Of a stretch of DNA of 43,168 bases, positions 14,791-22,602 are shown in pieces; the stretch's first letter is position 1; every line of letters starts with the position of its first letter. Location of the stretch: the NCBI GenBank assembly GCA_963932545.1, contig CAWVRH010000017.1, positions 1-43,168 of the forward strand, given 5' to 3'. This DNA comes from UBA8337 sp963932545 (GTDB lineage Bacteria; Pseudomonadota; Alphaproteobacteria; RS24). The notes below the pieces were generated by a model. The model had not been told where the DNA came from. It was given only the letters and a program-made list of their open reading frames with translations, and did no database searches. The translations under genes and the position numbers were made by a program.

Positions 14791-15967
14791 CTTGGCTCTC
14801 CTGTGGTTTTTTGAACGGCGTGTGTTGGCTCAGCGCCTTCATGTCATTGTCTACATATTGGCGCTCGGTTTCAAGGTAATCGCCCACCGCTTGGCGCAAG
14901 CCCTCATGGGCAATATAATGGCTTGAATAGGTGCGGTGGGGCGCGTAGCCGCGGGCCAGCTTGTGAGTGCCTTGCGCGCCCGCCTCGACGCGGGCAAGGC
15001 CGCGCGCAATGGCAAAGTCGATAGCTTGGTAATAACAAACCTCGAAATGCAAAAACGGATGGTCTTCTAAGCAGCCCCAATTACGACCATACAGCGTGTC
15101 TCCGCCGATGAAGTTGAGCGCGCCCGCAATATAGCGTCCCTCGCGTTTGGCCATAATCAGCAGCGTATCTTCCGGCATGGTCTGTTGGATGCGCGTAAAA
15201 AAATCACGGGTCAAATAGGGCGTGCCCCATTTTCTGTGGCCGGTATCGACGTAAAAATGGAAAAACGCATCCCAATGCGCTTCCGTGAGCTGGTCTCCGG
15301 TGAGCGCCTCGATTTCAATGCCGTTTTCAAGCGCCTTGGCGCGCTCCTTACGCAGGTTCTTGCGTTTGCGCGAGGCCATGGCATCTAAAAACCCTTCGAA
15401 GCTCTGGTAGCCCTCATTTTGCCAATGGAATTGCTGGTCGGTGCGCTGCAAGAAACCTTGCGCGCCTAAGCTCTCCCAATCGGCCTCGGGCAAAAAGTTA
15501 ATATGCAGGGAAGACGCATCGAGTTTTTTCAAAAGGGTGAGGGCGGCGGCGAGTAAATTGTTTCTATGCTCCGTGTGCTTTGGCCCCGGTTTGACCAAAA
15601 GCCGACGTCCACCGGCGGGCGTAAAGGGAACCGCGCTTAATAATTTTGGATAATAATGCCCGCCTGCGCGATGAAACGCATCGGCCCAGCCATAGTCGAA
15701 AATATACTCGCCTTGGCTATGGTCTTTGAGATAAAGCGGCATGACGGCCAAAACCTCGCCCGTCTCATTTTCCAAAACCAAATGCTGGCCAAGCCACCCC
15801 GTCTCTGCCGTGGCCGAGCCGCTTTCTTCCATGGCCAGCAAAAACGCATGGCGCAAAAATGGATTGTAAATCTCGCCCTCAGGGTTGGCACAAGCGTCCC
15901 ACTGCGCGGGCTCTACAAGATTGAGGCTCGAGATAACCCGAACCTGAACAGAAGGGGTCTCACTCAT
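14783..15967 (-). CDS. FemAB-like / DUF482 GNAT-fold protein
   Basis: A 394-residue protein of the DUF482 (peptidogalycan biosynthesis/recognition) family with a double GNAT fold. Family marks include NPFLRHAFLLAMEESGSA near residue 36, GYQSFEGFLDAMASRKRKNL in the middle, and the C-terminal GAQGTHKLARGYAPHRTYSSHYI region with ARGYAP. FemAB relatives transfer amino acids from tRNA to cell-wall precursors, but bacterial DUF482 proteins have no proven substrate. It overlaps RidA by four bases (ATGA) and HIT by eight, indicating tight co-translation. Confidence 0.88.
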   Translation of the reverse strand: MSETPSVQVRVISSLNLVEPAQWDACANPEGEIYNPFLRHAFLLAMEESGSATAETGWLGQHLVLENETGEVLAVMPLYLKDHSQGEYIFDYGWADAFHRAGGHYYPKLLSAVPFTPAGGRRLLVKPGPKHTEHRNNLLAAALTLLKKLDASSLHINFLPEADWESLGAQGFLQRTDQQFHWQNEGYQSFEGFLDAMASRKRKNLRKERAKALENGIEIEALTGDQLTEAHWDAFFHFYVDTGHRKWGTPYLTRDFFTRIQQTMPEDTLLIMAKREGRYIAGALNFIGGDTLYGRNWGCLEDHPFLHFEVCYYQAIDFAIARGLARVEAGAQGTHKLARGYAPHRTYSSHYIAHEGLRQAVGDYLETERQYVDNDMKALSQHTPFKKPQESQDD

Positions 15968-16446
15968 AGTTTCGCGTCACCTTCTATCTCGACAATGGCG
16001 TCTATCTCGACAGCCCAGCCCATCGGCAAAGCGCTAACGCCGACGGCGGTGCGACTATGCACGCCGCGCGCGCCAAATAACTCAAACATTAAATCAGAGG
16101 CGCCATTGATGACGGCAGGTTGATGGGTGAAATCAGGGGTTGAATTGACGAAGCCGTTCAGGCGGATGACTTGGGTCACTCGACCGAAGTCGCCCTCCAG
16201 CGCTGCCTGCAGGCGCGCTACAATGTTGAGGCCGCAAATTTGCGCCGCACGGTGTCCGTCGTCGATTTCCAACCCGTCTCCCAAGCGCCCTTTAATCGCC
16301 ACGCCGCTAGCACTCACGGGCCCTTGGCCAGATATCATCAGCAGATTACTCGTCTGAACATATGGCGCATAGCTGCCTAAGGGCGCGGTTGGCTGGGGCA
16401 GCACTAGGCCCAGACTGTCTAAAATGCCATGGATGGTTTTACTCAT
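15964..16446 (-). CDS. RidA/YjgF family protein
   Basis: A 160-residue RidA-fold protein. RidA enzymes hydrolyse reactive enamine/imine intermediates from PLP enzymes; trimeric, cytosolic. The N-terminal P-x-G-x-Y-x-P-Y pattern (PLGSYAPYVQ), LLMISGQGP and the C-terminal RTAVGVSALPMGWAVEIDAI follow the family, with the conserved Arg of the active site in RTAVGV. This YjgF subgroup is slightly longer than archetypal RidA (about 128 residues), so the substrate may differ. ATG 16446 has AAGAGG upstream. First gene of a three-gene coupled unit with FemAB-like and HIT. Confidence 0.88.
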   Translation of the reverse strand: MSKTIHGILDSLGLVLPQPTAPLGSYAPYVQTSNLLMISGQGPVSASGVAIKGRLGDGLEIDDGHRAAQICGLNIVARLQAALEGDFGRVTQVIRLNGFVNSTPDFTHQPAVINGASDLMFELFGARGVHSRTAVGVSALPMGWAVEIDAIVEIEGDAKL

Positions 16447-16510
16447 GTGCGCCTCTTATTGCGGGGAGGGGAAACGGAATTGGCTTAGCTTACCCCAATT
16501 CCACAAGCGG

Positions 16511-17830
16511 CTAAAGGCCACGGCCCTTTTTGATGCTGTCTTTGCCGAATTTGTCGCGCAAGACATCCATCGCTTGCTCGGCTGCTTTGCGTTTGGTCTT
16601 GTCGGGGTCGCCAAGGTCTAGCGGGTCGGCTAGTTTTTCGTCCACTAAGCCAGCCAACCCAATGCCGATGAGGCGAAACCGAGTGCCCGGTTTACCGGCC
16701 AAAATTTGCTGCAACATTTCACGGCCTTGCTCAAAAATTACATCGGCCAATTGCGTTGGGTTAGAGAGCGCCCGACTGCGGGTTAACGATGACAGGCGGT
16801 CGGCTTTCATTTTTAAGACTAGCGTTTTGCCGGCCACGGATTTGGCCTTGCAGCGTTCGGCTGTGCGCTCGGACAAGTTCCACAGGTGTTTCTCCAAGGC
16901 CGCGCCGTCCGATAAATCCTCCACGAAGGTCGTTTCGCTGGAAATAGATTTGGCCGCCGCACGCGGCGTCACTGGCCGATTGTCGATCCCTTTGGCCAAA
17001 CGCGCCAAACGCAAGCCCGTGGCCTCGTAGCGGCGCGCCAATTCGCTTTCGTCAATTTTTTGCAACTGCGAGATTTGGCGAATGCCATCGCGCGCCAATC
17101 GTACCTGCATGGCTTTGCCGACCCCCCAAATGGCACTGACGGGCAGGGCAGCCAGCGTATCCAGCGTTTCGGCTTGGCCAATAATCGAGAAGCCACGCGG
17201 CTTATCAAAATCAGAAGAGAGCTTGGCGAGAAATTTATTATGACTAAGCCCAATCGACACCGTAATGCCAATCTCGGCCTCAATGCGCTGCACCAGTTTC
17301 AACAAGCTCAGGGCAGGCGGTCCCCCATGCAAACGCTCGGTGCCGCGCAAATCCATGAAGGCTTCATCAATCGACAGCGGCTCCACTAAGGGCGTCAGGT
17401 CTTGCATGAGCGCGCGCACCTCGCGCCCGACGCGGCCATATTTTTCCATGTCGGGCTTAATGATAACCGCCTTGGGGCAGGCTTTGGTGGCTTGAAACAT
17501 CGGCATGGCCGAATGCACACCATGAATGCGCGCCACATAGCAGCAGGTCGACACCACGCCGCGTCTGCCGCCACCAATGATGACAGGCTTATCCGTTAAC
17601 TCGGGGTTGTCGCGTTTTTCGACTGCGGCATAAAACGCATCGCAATCGAGATGCGCGACGCCCAATTGGGTCAGCTCGGCGTGTTTTAAGAGGCGCGGAG
17701 AGCCACAGGCAGCGCAGCGGCGCGCCTCGGTCGGTAAAGCCGCGAGCGCCGCGCAATCGCGGCATAGCGTGTCGATAAAAGCCTGGCTATCGGCTGGCGT
17801 GTTCGGCGATTTTTCCGGAAATAAAGTCAT
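16511..17830 (-). CDS. dinB: DNA polymerase IV (Y-family) with N-terminal zinc finger
   Basis: A 439-residue error-prone translesion polymerase. Palm residues are in HLDCDAFYAAVE and PLSIDEAFMDL, giving the metal-binding Asp and Asp-Glu; a thumb with helix-hairpin-helix (VSAIWGVG) and a little-finger domain follow. Ahead of the catalytic core lies C-x2-C-x12-C-x2-C (CRDC...CAAC), an extension typical of a subgroup of alphaproteobacterial DinB. The ATG at 17830 has GAGG close upstream; a start at 17866 is possible but extends further into the HAD gene. The C-terminus lacks a clear clamp-binding QLxLF motif; IKKGRGL ends the protein. The start overlaps the end of the HAD gene by 44 bases. Confidence 0.93.
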   Translation of the reverse strand: MTLFPEKSPNTPADSQAFIDTLCRDCAALAALPTEARRCAACGSPRLLKHAELTQLGVAHLDCDAFYAAVEKRDNPELTDKPVIIGGGRRGVVSTCCYVARIHGVHSAMPMFQATKACPKAVIIKPDMEKYGRVGREVRALMQDLTPLVEPLSIDEAFMDLRGTERLHGGPPALSLLKLVQRIEAEIGITVSIGLSHNKFLAKLSSDFDKPRGFSIIGQAETLDTLAALPVSAIWGVGKAMQVRLARDGIRQISQLQKIDESELARRYEATGLRLARLAKGIDNRPVTPRAAAKSISSETTFVEDLSDGAALEKHLWNLSERTAERCKAKSVAGKTLVLKMKADRLSSLTRSRALSNPTQLADVIFEQGREMLQQILAGKPGTRFRLIGIGLAGLVDEKLADPLDLGDPDKTKRKAAEQAMDVLRDKFGKDSIKKGRGL

Positions 17831-18461
17831 GTGCCTCGGCCCAAATATCAATTCGTGCGGTCGCACCTTTGGCTTTGCTAATCAGCTTGGCAAGGCGCGG
17901 GTCGGCAATAAAATGGATGCAATTTACATCCGGTGCGTGTTCCGCCACAGAAGTTATATTGTGGGGTATATCGTCGAGAAAGAAAACCGGCCCTGCGGTT
18001 TTATCCGCCAGCCATTTGGCAGCAGGCCCTTTGAGGCCAGAGTTGACGACCACGGGATAGGCCATGCCATGGCCTTTCAGGTTCTCAATGCGTGCCTCGC
18101 GATGGGCGGCAGGCAGATTGGTCAGCACGATAATTTGCGCGTGTTCGGACAAGCTGGAAAGCGTGTCGGCGGCGCCATCTGCGGCGTCGATGAAGGGCGT
18201 TTCGGAGGCAAAAAAATCATCGATGAGCGTTGGTATTTGCACTGACTCATTGGTCTTGCGAGATTTGATATTGGTGCTCAGCGCAAAACTGCTGAGGTCA
18301 ATCCACAGCCCCAAAGTTTCCAAATAATGCTCGACGCGTTGCATGAATTTGAGCAACACTTCATCGGCGTCGGTAATGATCAGCGGACGGTTTGGGTCTA
18401 AAGTCAGACCTTCTAGTTGCACCAATGTGTCGGCGGGAATCTCACCCTTGGGGTGGCTCAT
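17787..18461 (-). CDS. HAD-superfamily hydrolase-like protein
   Basis: A 224-residue HAD-fold protein. Motif I is ITDADEVLL (the DxD pair near residues 31-33, nucleophile and acid/base), motif II VLTNLP, a Lys in GLKGPAAKWLAD (motif III) and motif IV FFLDDIPHN. All four catalytic motifs are thus present. A cap-like insertion lies between motifs I and II. Likely a cytosolic phosphatase of unknown substrate. GGAAAG precedes the ATG at 18461. The end overlaps dinB. Confidence 0.8.
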   Translation of the reverse strand: MSHPKGEIPADTLVQLEGLTLDPNRPLIITDADEVLLKFMQRVEHYLETLGLWIDLSSFALSTNIKSRKTNESVQIPTLIDDFFASETPFIDAADGAADTLSSLSEHAQIIVLTNLPAAHREARIENLKGHGMAYPVVVNSGLKGPAAKWLADKTAGPVFFLDDIPHNITSVAEHAPDVNCIHFIADPRLAKLISKAKGATARIDIWAEAHDFISGKIAEHASR

Positions 18462-18490
18462 AATACGCGTCTTTCCAGTTTACAGGGGGA

Positions 18491-18769
18491 TTAAGTCCAA
18501 TGCGGCAGGTCGCCACCCGGCAGGGCAGCGTGGGCCCGGGCAGGGGCTTCGAGGGGTATCTCAAAGGCTTCGCAAAATTCGGTCAGCAGCGCTTCGTCCG
18601 ATAGGTAAAACTCTAAAATACCAGCCAGCATTTCCGTGTCGGAGGCGCGCTCGACGATGTCGCCTTGGGCCATGCCCGTAAGGTCAGAAAAACGGTCCAT
18701 CACCTCGTCTAGTCCGGCTAGATAGGTAAGGGCCTTTAGGGCTAAAATCTCGGCTTCATCACTTTCCAT
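18491..18769 (-). CDS. DUF3572 family protein
   Basis: A 92-residue helical protein. The family signature is clear: ALKALTYLAG near residues 9-18, LTGMAQGDIVERA in the middle, LAGILEFYLSDEALLTEFCE, and the closing APARAHAALPGG. Function is unknown. The ATG at 18769 is chosen because upstream codons run into the rpmG terminator and gene; the longer frame reads through a non-conserved leader. In many alphaproteobacteria this gene sits beside divK-pleD; here only about 115 bases separate it from rpmG. Confidence 0.85.
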   Translation of the reverse strand: MESDEAEILALKALTYLAGLDEVMDRFSDLTGMAQGDIVERASDTEMLAGILEFYLSDEALLTEFCEAFEIPLEAPARAHAALPGGDLPHWT

Positions 18770-18836
18770 GATTGTATATTTAGCGCGTTCGCCATGGGCG
18801 GCAATGATTATCTCTTTATGTTTTTGTGCCAAACGC

Positions 18837-18864
18837 AAAAAAGGCGCCCAGATGGACGCCTTTT
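18837..18864 (-). terminator. Rho-independent terminator of rpmG
   Basis: On the minus strand AAAAGGCGTCC and GGGCGCCTTTT pair around the loop ATCT (seven GC-rich pairs with one T-G wobble, plus A/T pairs) and run into a T tract. It lies about 20 bases after the rpmG stop. Confidence 0.8.
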
Positions 18865-18884
18865 GAAGCCACAAAATCGCGTGA

Positions 18885-19052
18885 TTACTTGATTTTGTTT
18901 TCTTTGAATTCCACATGCTTACGCACAACGGGATCGTATTTTTTGACAACCATTTTTTCGGTCATCGTGCGGGCATTTTTTTTGGTTACATAGTAGAAAC
19001 CGGTGCCTGCAGTGCTTTCCAGCTTGATTTTGACTGTGGTTGATTTGGCCAT
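18885..19052 (-). CDS. rpmG: 50S ribosomal protein bL33
   Basis: A 55-residue basic protein of the large ribosomal subunit. The sequence MAKSTTVKIKLESTAGTGF, then YYVTKKNARTM and KYDPVVRKHVEFKE, is the cysteine-free form typical of proteobacterial bL33 (no zinc CxxC pairs). The ATG at 19052 gives the normal length; a longer frame to 19082 does not match the family. A terminator follows. An 8-bp hairpin at 19094-19116 lies just upstream. Confidence 0.96.
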   Translation of the reverse strand: MAKSTTVKIKLESTAGTGFYYVTKKNARTMTEKMVVKKYDPVVRKHVEFKENKIK

Positions 19053-19093
19053 CTTTTCAATCCTTAAAAACTTGGGGCGCAATTAGCGCGTGG

Positions 19094-19116
19094 CCGTGAA
19101 AATAGGCATTTCACGG
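19094..19116. other. Hairpin between NUDIX gene and rpmG
   Basis: CCGTGAAA and TTTCACGG form a perfect 8-bp stem with a 7-base loop, 18 bases after the NUDIX stop and 40 bases before rpmG. It lacks a T tract on the minus strand, so it may be a weak terminator, an mRNA processing or stability element, or an operator. Confidence 0.5.
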
Positions 19117-19134
19117 TTAAAGTCAACCGATAAG

Positions 19135-19929
19135 CTACAGAAGGGTAATTAGCGGTTTGTTATTCTTAAATCGCACATAGGGCGCAGGCGCTTTTAGCTG
19201 ATCGGCGCGGTTTTTCTGCATCCGTTCCTCCACCATATCAATCACCGAACGGGTGATGGCGGGCAGGTCGAGTTTGCGCGCTTTCTCCAGCGTCAGCCAA
19301 TGTAAATCTAGCAATTCGCCGCTGGCTTTTTGCATTTCTTCGGGGTCGGTATGAATAAATTCATCATAGACCATGAAAAACCGCGTATCAAAACGCCGCG
19401 AACGATGGGTCGGCGTCACCGCACGAGCGATAAAGTCCATTTTATCCAGCGGTGGCTCTACCCCGTGGTCGAAATAAGACTGCCAAACCGCATTGCCCGA
19501 GCCTAGTTGCGCTTTGGTTTCGCGCCCGATAATCAATCCGGTTTCTTCAAAAGTTTCGCGAATGGCTGCCAAAGCCAGCCCGCGTAATTTATTGTCGCTC
19601 ACGGTTTTCGCAGTCTCTTTGCGCAAGCGTTTCATCACCGGCGCGCTGAGTTTTTTGTTCACAACCAAACGCTGGTCCACATAGTCAAGACGCCCGCCCG
19701 GGAAGACGAATTTATTCGGCATGAATTTATGCGACGCAGCGCGCTTGCCCATGAGGATTTTCGGCTCGCCGCCTTCTTGGCGCACCACAATCAGCGTCGA
19801 GGCTTCTTTAGGCCGCACGGCGCCCACATTGTCTTCGCGATATTCGCCAGGCCCCGTGGGGGTGCTGCCTTTGGGCGCGGTAATTTTTCTCTTGGCCAAA
19901 TTACTTACTCTCTTTCGTGTCGTCGCCAT
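19135..19929 (-). CDS. NUDIX hydrolase (NUDT19/CoA-diphosphatase-like subgroup)
   Basis: A roughly 255-264-residue NUDIX protein. A Nudix core is visible as FVFPGGRLD, an insertion of about 40 residues, then AAIRETFEETGLIIG carrying the REx2EE metal ligands. The canonical Glu eight positions before REU is Arg here, and the insertion between GG and the helix is as in the NUDT19/RP2 subgroup, so a CoA- or nucleotide-diphosphatase role is only likely. The start is uncertain: ATG 19929 overlaps DUF983 by 29 bases without a Shine-Dalgarno; TTG 19899, one base after the DUF983 stop, has AGAGAG upstream and is an attractive alternative. Confidence 0.8.
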   Translation of the reverse strand: MATTRKRVSNLAKRKITAPKGSTPTGPGEYREDNVGAVRPKEASTLIVVRQEGGEPKILMGKRAASHKFMPNKFVFPGGRLDYVDQRLVVNKKLSAPVMKRLRKETAKTVSDNKLRGLALAAIRETFEETGLIIGRETKAQLGSGNAVWQSYFDHGVEPPLDKMDFIARAVTPTHRSRRFDTRFFMVYDEFIHTDPEEMQKASGELLDLHWLTLEKARKLDLPAITRSVIDMVEERMQKNRADQLKAPAPYVRFKNNKPLITLL

Positions 19930-20332
19930 CACCGTCGTCGTCGTCATTGGTGGGTGCAAACCCATGTAGCTCTAGCGCCCATTGCAGGCCCACGACTGCG
20001 CCTTTTACGATGGGTAAAGTGACTAAGCTCAAGACGATAGTCAAGATACCAAAAATCAAAGCATGGACATAAAGCGGCGGCACATACGCGCGCTCTACAA
20101 TTAGCGCAACCGGCACGATGATGTGGCCAACAATGAAAATTGTGAAATAGGGCGGGGCGTCATCGGCTTGATGCTCGCCCAGATTAAGCTCGCAGGAGCC
20201 ACAAGTCTCGCTCACTTTTAGGTATTTGTGAAACATGGTCTTCTCGCCACAGGCGGGACAACGCAACCGTGCGCCGCGCCACATGGCAGGGCCTTTTAGG
20301 CGTTTTTCTACCAGCATATCTTCGATACTCAT
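19901..20332 (-). CDS. DUF983 family membrane protein
   Basis: A 143-residue protein with an N-terminal zinc-ribbon (RCPACGEKTMFHKYLKVSETC, then CGSC: two CxxC pairs at about residues 25-28 and 44-47), two membrane helices (about 62-84 and 88-115) and a very acidic tail (DDDDGDGDD, about 129-137). This is the standard DUF983 layout. Function is unknown; some relatives lie near cytochrome oxidase genes. It overlaps rnr by four bases (ATGA). The acidic tail is encoded by GAC repeats that also contain the upstream start options of the NUDIX gene. Confidence 0.88.
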   Translation of the reverse strand: MSIEDMLVEKRLKGPAMWRGARLRCPACGEKTMFHKYLKVSETCGSCELNLGEHQADDAPPYFTIFIVGHIIVPVALIVERAYVPPLYVHALIFGILTIVLSLVTLPIVKGAVVGLQWALELHGFAPTNDDDDGDGDDTKESK

Positions 20333-22602
20333 CGGCTACGTCTCCTTTTGCTACGTGTTGGTTTTTTGTTATTTTTGCTCGCGCCAGATTTTCTAAACTG
20401 GTTGCCTCTGCCAGACCCGCGCCTTTGTTTGGGCGCGCCGTCTTGCGTGCCACCTTCCAGCAAAGCGAATAGCAATCCGCCTTGAATGGGGGTGGCTTCC
20501 ACCAGCTGAACTTCCACGGTTTGGCCAATGCGGAAGGTCAATCCGGTGGTGCCACCGGTCATAAACATATTGCTATCGTCGGCAAAAAACCGCTCTTCGC
20601 CAAGCCGCGAGATGGGGATAAGCCCTTCGGCGCCAGTGTCGATGAGCGCCACAAACAGGCCAGCCCGCGACACGCCAGAAATACGCGCCGAGAAAGCGTC
20701 GCCAATTTGAGACGCCATATGGGCCGACATATAGCGCTCATTGGCGCTGCGTTCGGCAACCATGGCGCGCCGCTCGGTGCGGGATATGGCCTCCGCGATG
20801 TCGTCTAATTGTTCGGCTTCTTCAGGTGTTTGGCCGTCTTTACCAAAGCCCAAAGCGGCAATCAGCCCGCGGTGAACGGTCAGGTCTGCGTAGCGACGAA
20901 TGGGTGAGGTGAAATGCGCATAGCGGCCAAGGTTCAACCCAAAGTGGCCAAGATTATCGGTGGCATAAACCGCTTGCGCTTGAGTGCGCAAAACCGCCTC
21001 CGAGACGCTGGGCGCATGGGCGGTATCTTTAGCTTGCTCCATTAATGAGTTGAACAAATGCGGCAAAAGCGTTTGACCCAAATTGACGTTGACGCCCATG
21101 GGACGCAAAAAATTGCCAAGGTTTTTTACGCGTTCTTCGGGCGGCGTGTCATGCACGCGGTACATCAACCGACGTTTGTGTTTTTCCAATGTCTCGGCGG
21201 CACATACATTGGCCGACACCATCATCTCTTCGATGAGCTTATGAGCTTCCAAGGCGGCGGGGAAATAAATCCGTGAGATTTTACCTTCCTCGCTCATTTC
21301 CACGCGCCGCTCTGGCCGATTGATACGCAAAGGTTCGCGCGCATCGCGGGCCACGGCCATGGTTTGATAGGCGCGCCATAACGGCTGCAAGACCGGTTCA
21401 TCCATGGCCACAAAAGCATCTTCCACTTCGCCATCGAAAGCCTTTTGGGCTTGCGCATAACTCAGCTTGGCGGCGGAGCGCATGAGGCCACGGAAAAATT
21501 CGTGAGACCGCTTTTTGCCATTCTCGCCGATGACCATTCGAACGGCTAGGCAAGGGCGCGTTTCATTTTCGCGCAAGGAACATAAGTCTGTCGACAAACG
21601 CTCAGGCAGCATGGGCACCACGCGGTCGGGCATATAAACCGAATTGCCGCGCTTTCGCGCTTCCGCATCCATCTCGCTGCCTGGCGTTACATAGGCAGCC
21701 ACATCGGCAATCGCCACCCAAACAATATGCCCGTTAGGGTTCGTCGGGTCTGGGTCGGGTTCGCCATAGACGGCATCATCGTGGTCACGCGCATCGGGCG
21801 GATCGATGGTCACAAATGGAATGTTGGTTAGGTCCGTGCGACCCTTCAGGCTGGCTTGTTGCACGGCCTCCGCTTCTTGTATCACTGCATCGGGAAAGAG
21901 GACGCGAATGCCTTGTTCGGCAATTGCCAGCAAAGAGAAAGCATGCGGATCCTTGGCACTGCCGATATTGTCGACCATGCGGGCGCGCTTGGCGCCCATG
22001 CGCCGCGCCGCAATTTTTTCGCAGGCCAATAAGTCGCCATGCTCGGCTTTGGTGTCGTCTTCTAATTTATAATCATAGCGTTCGCGACGATCGGCGGGCA
22101 CCAGCCAAAGTCCATCCGGGCGCTCGCGCACCACGCCAAACAGCGTGCCATCTTCGCCGCCTAATTTGCGTATCACGCGGGCGGTATATTTATATTTACT
22201 CTTTTTGAAAAGCCGCACCAAAGCAATGTCACCCGGCGATACAGGCGGCGAGGGGCGATGGCGTTTGGACTTGGGCGCGCTGTCATCAATCTCAATAATG
22301 GGGTCATCTTCGCCGTCCAGCAGGCTGCCTTCAAGGCGCGCGCGGGCTTGCAGATAGCCATATTTATTGCGTCCGGTAATTTGCACAACACTGACGTTTG
22401 GCAGCTCACCAGCCTCGCGTAATCCACCTTTGCGACTGCCGTCTAATAGGCCTTCGGCACCCAGTTCGCGCAGCATGCGCTTCAACGGAATACGGTCATC
22501 GCCTTTGATGGTGAAGGCTTTGGCAATGTCGCGCTTGGCAACTTTACCATCCTGCTCGGCAATGAATTTCAACACCTCGTCGCGCGATGGCAATTTAGCC
22601 AT
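20329..22602 (-). CDS. rnr: Ribonuclease R
   Basis: A 757-residue 3'-5' exoribonuclease that degrades structured RNA. The order is an N-terminal winged helix (about residues 1-65), cold-shock/OB domains, the RNB catalytic domain with the metal-binding aspartates in TIDPPDARDHDDAV (about 265-278), an S1 domain (about 640-715) and a basic tail rich in Arg, Lys and Ser. Length and tail favour RNase R over RNase II. The ATG shares one base with the topA stop (TAATG), and the end overlaps DUF983. Part of the topA-rnr-DUF983-NUDIX unit. Confidence 0.95.
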   Translation of the reverse strand: MAKLPSRDEVLKFIAEQDGKVAKRDIAKAFTIKGDDRIPLKRMLRELGAEGLLDGSRKGGLREAGELPNVSVVQITGRNKYGYLQARARLEGSLLDGEDDPIIEIDDSAPKSKRHRPSPPVSPGDIALVRLFKKSKYKYTARVIRKLGGEDGTLFGVVRERPDGLWLVPADRRERYDYKLEDDTKAEHGDLLACEKIAARRMGAKRARMVDNIGSAKDPHAFSLLAIAEQGIRVLFPDAVIQEAEAVQQASLKGRTDLTNIPFVTIDPPDARDHDDAVYGEPDPDPTNPNGHIVWVAIADVAAYVTPGSEMDAEARKRGNSVYMPDRVVPMLPERLSTDLCSLRENETRPCLAVRMVIGENGKKRSHEFFRGLMRSAAKLSYAQAQKAFDGEVEDAFVAMDEPVLQPLWRAYQTMAVARDAREPLRINRPERRVEMSEEGKISRIYFPAALEAHKLIEEMMVSANVCAAETLEKHKRRLMYRVHDTPPEERVKNLGNFLRPMGVNVNLGQTLLPHLFNSLMEQAKDTAHAPSVSEAVLRTQAQAVYATDNLGHFGLNLGRYAHFTSPIRRYADLTVHRGLIAALGFGKDGQTPEEAEQLDDIAEAISRTERRAMVAERSANERYMSAHMASQIGDAFSARISGVSRAGLFVALIDTGAEGLIPISRLGEERFFADDSNMFMTGGTTGLTFRIGQTVEVQLVEATPIQGGLLFALLEGGTQDGAPKQRRGSGRGNQFRKSGASKNNKKPTRSKRRRSR

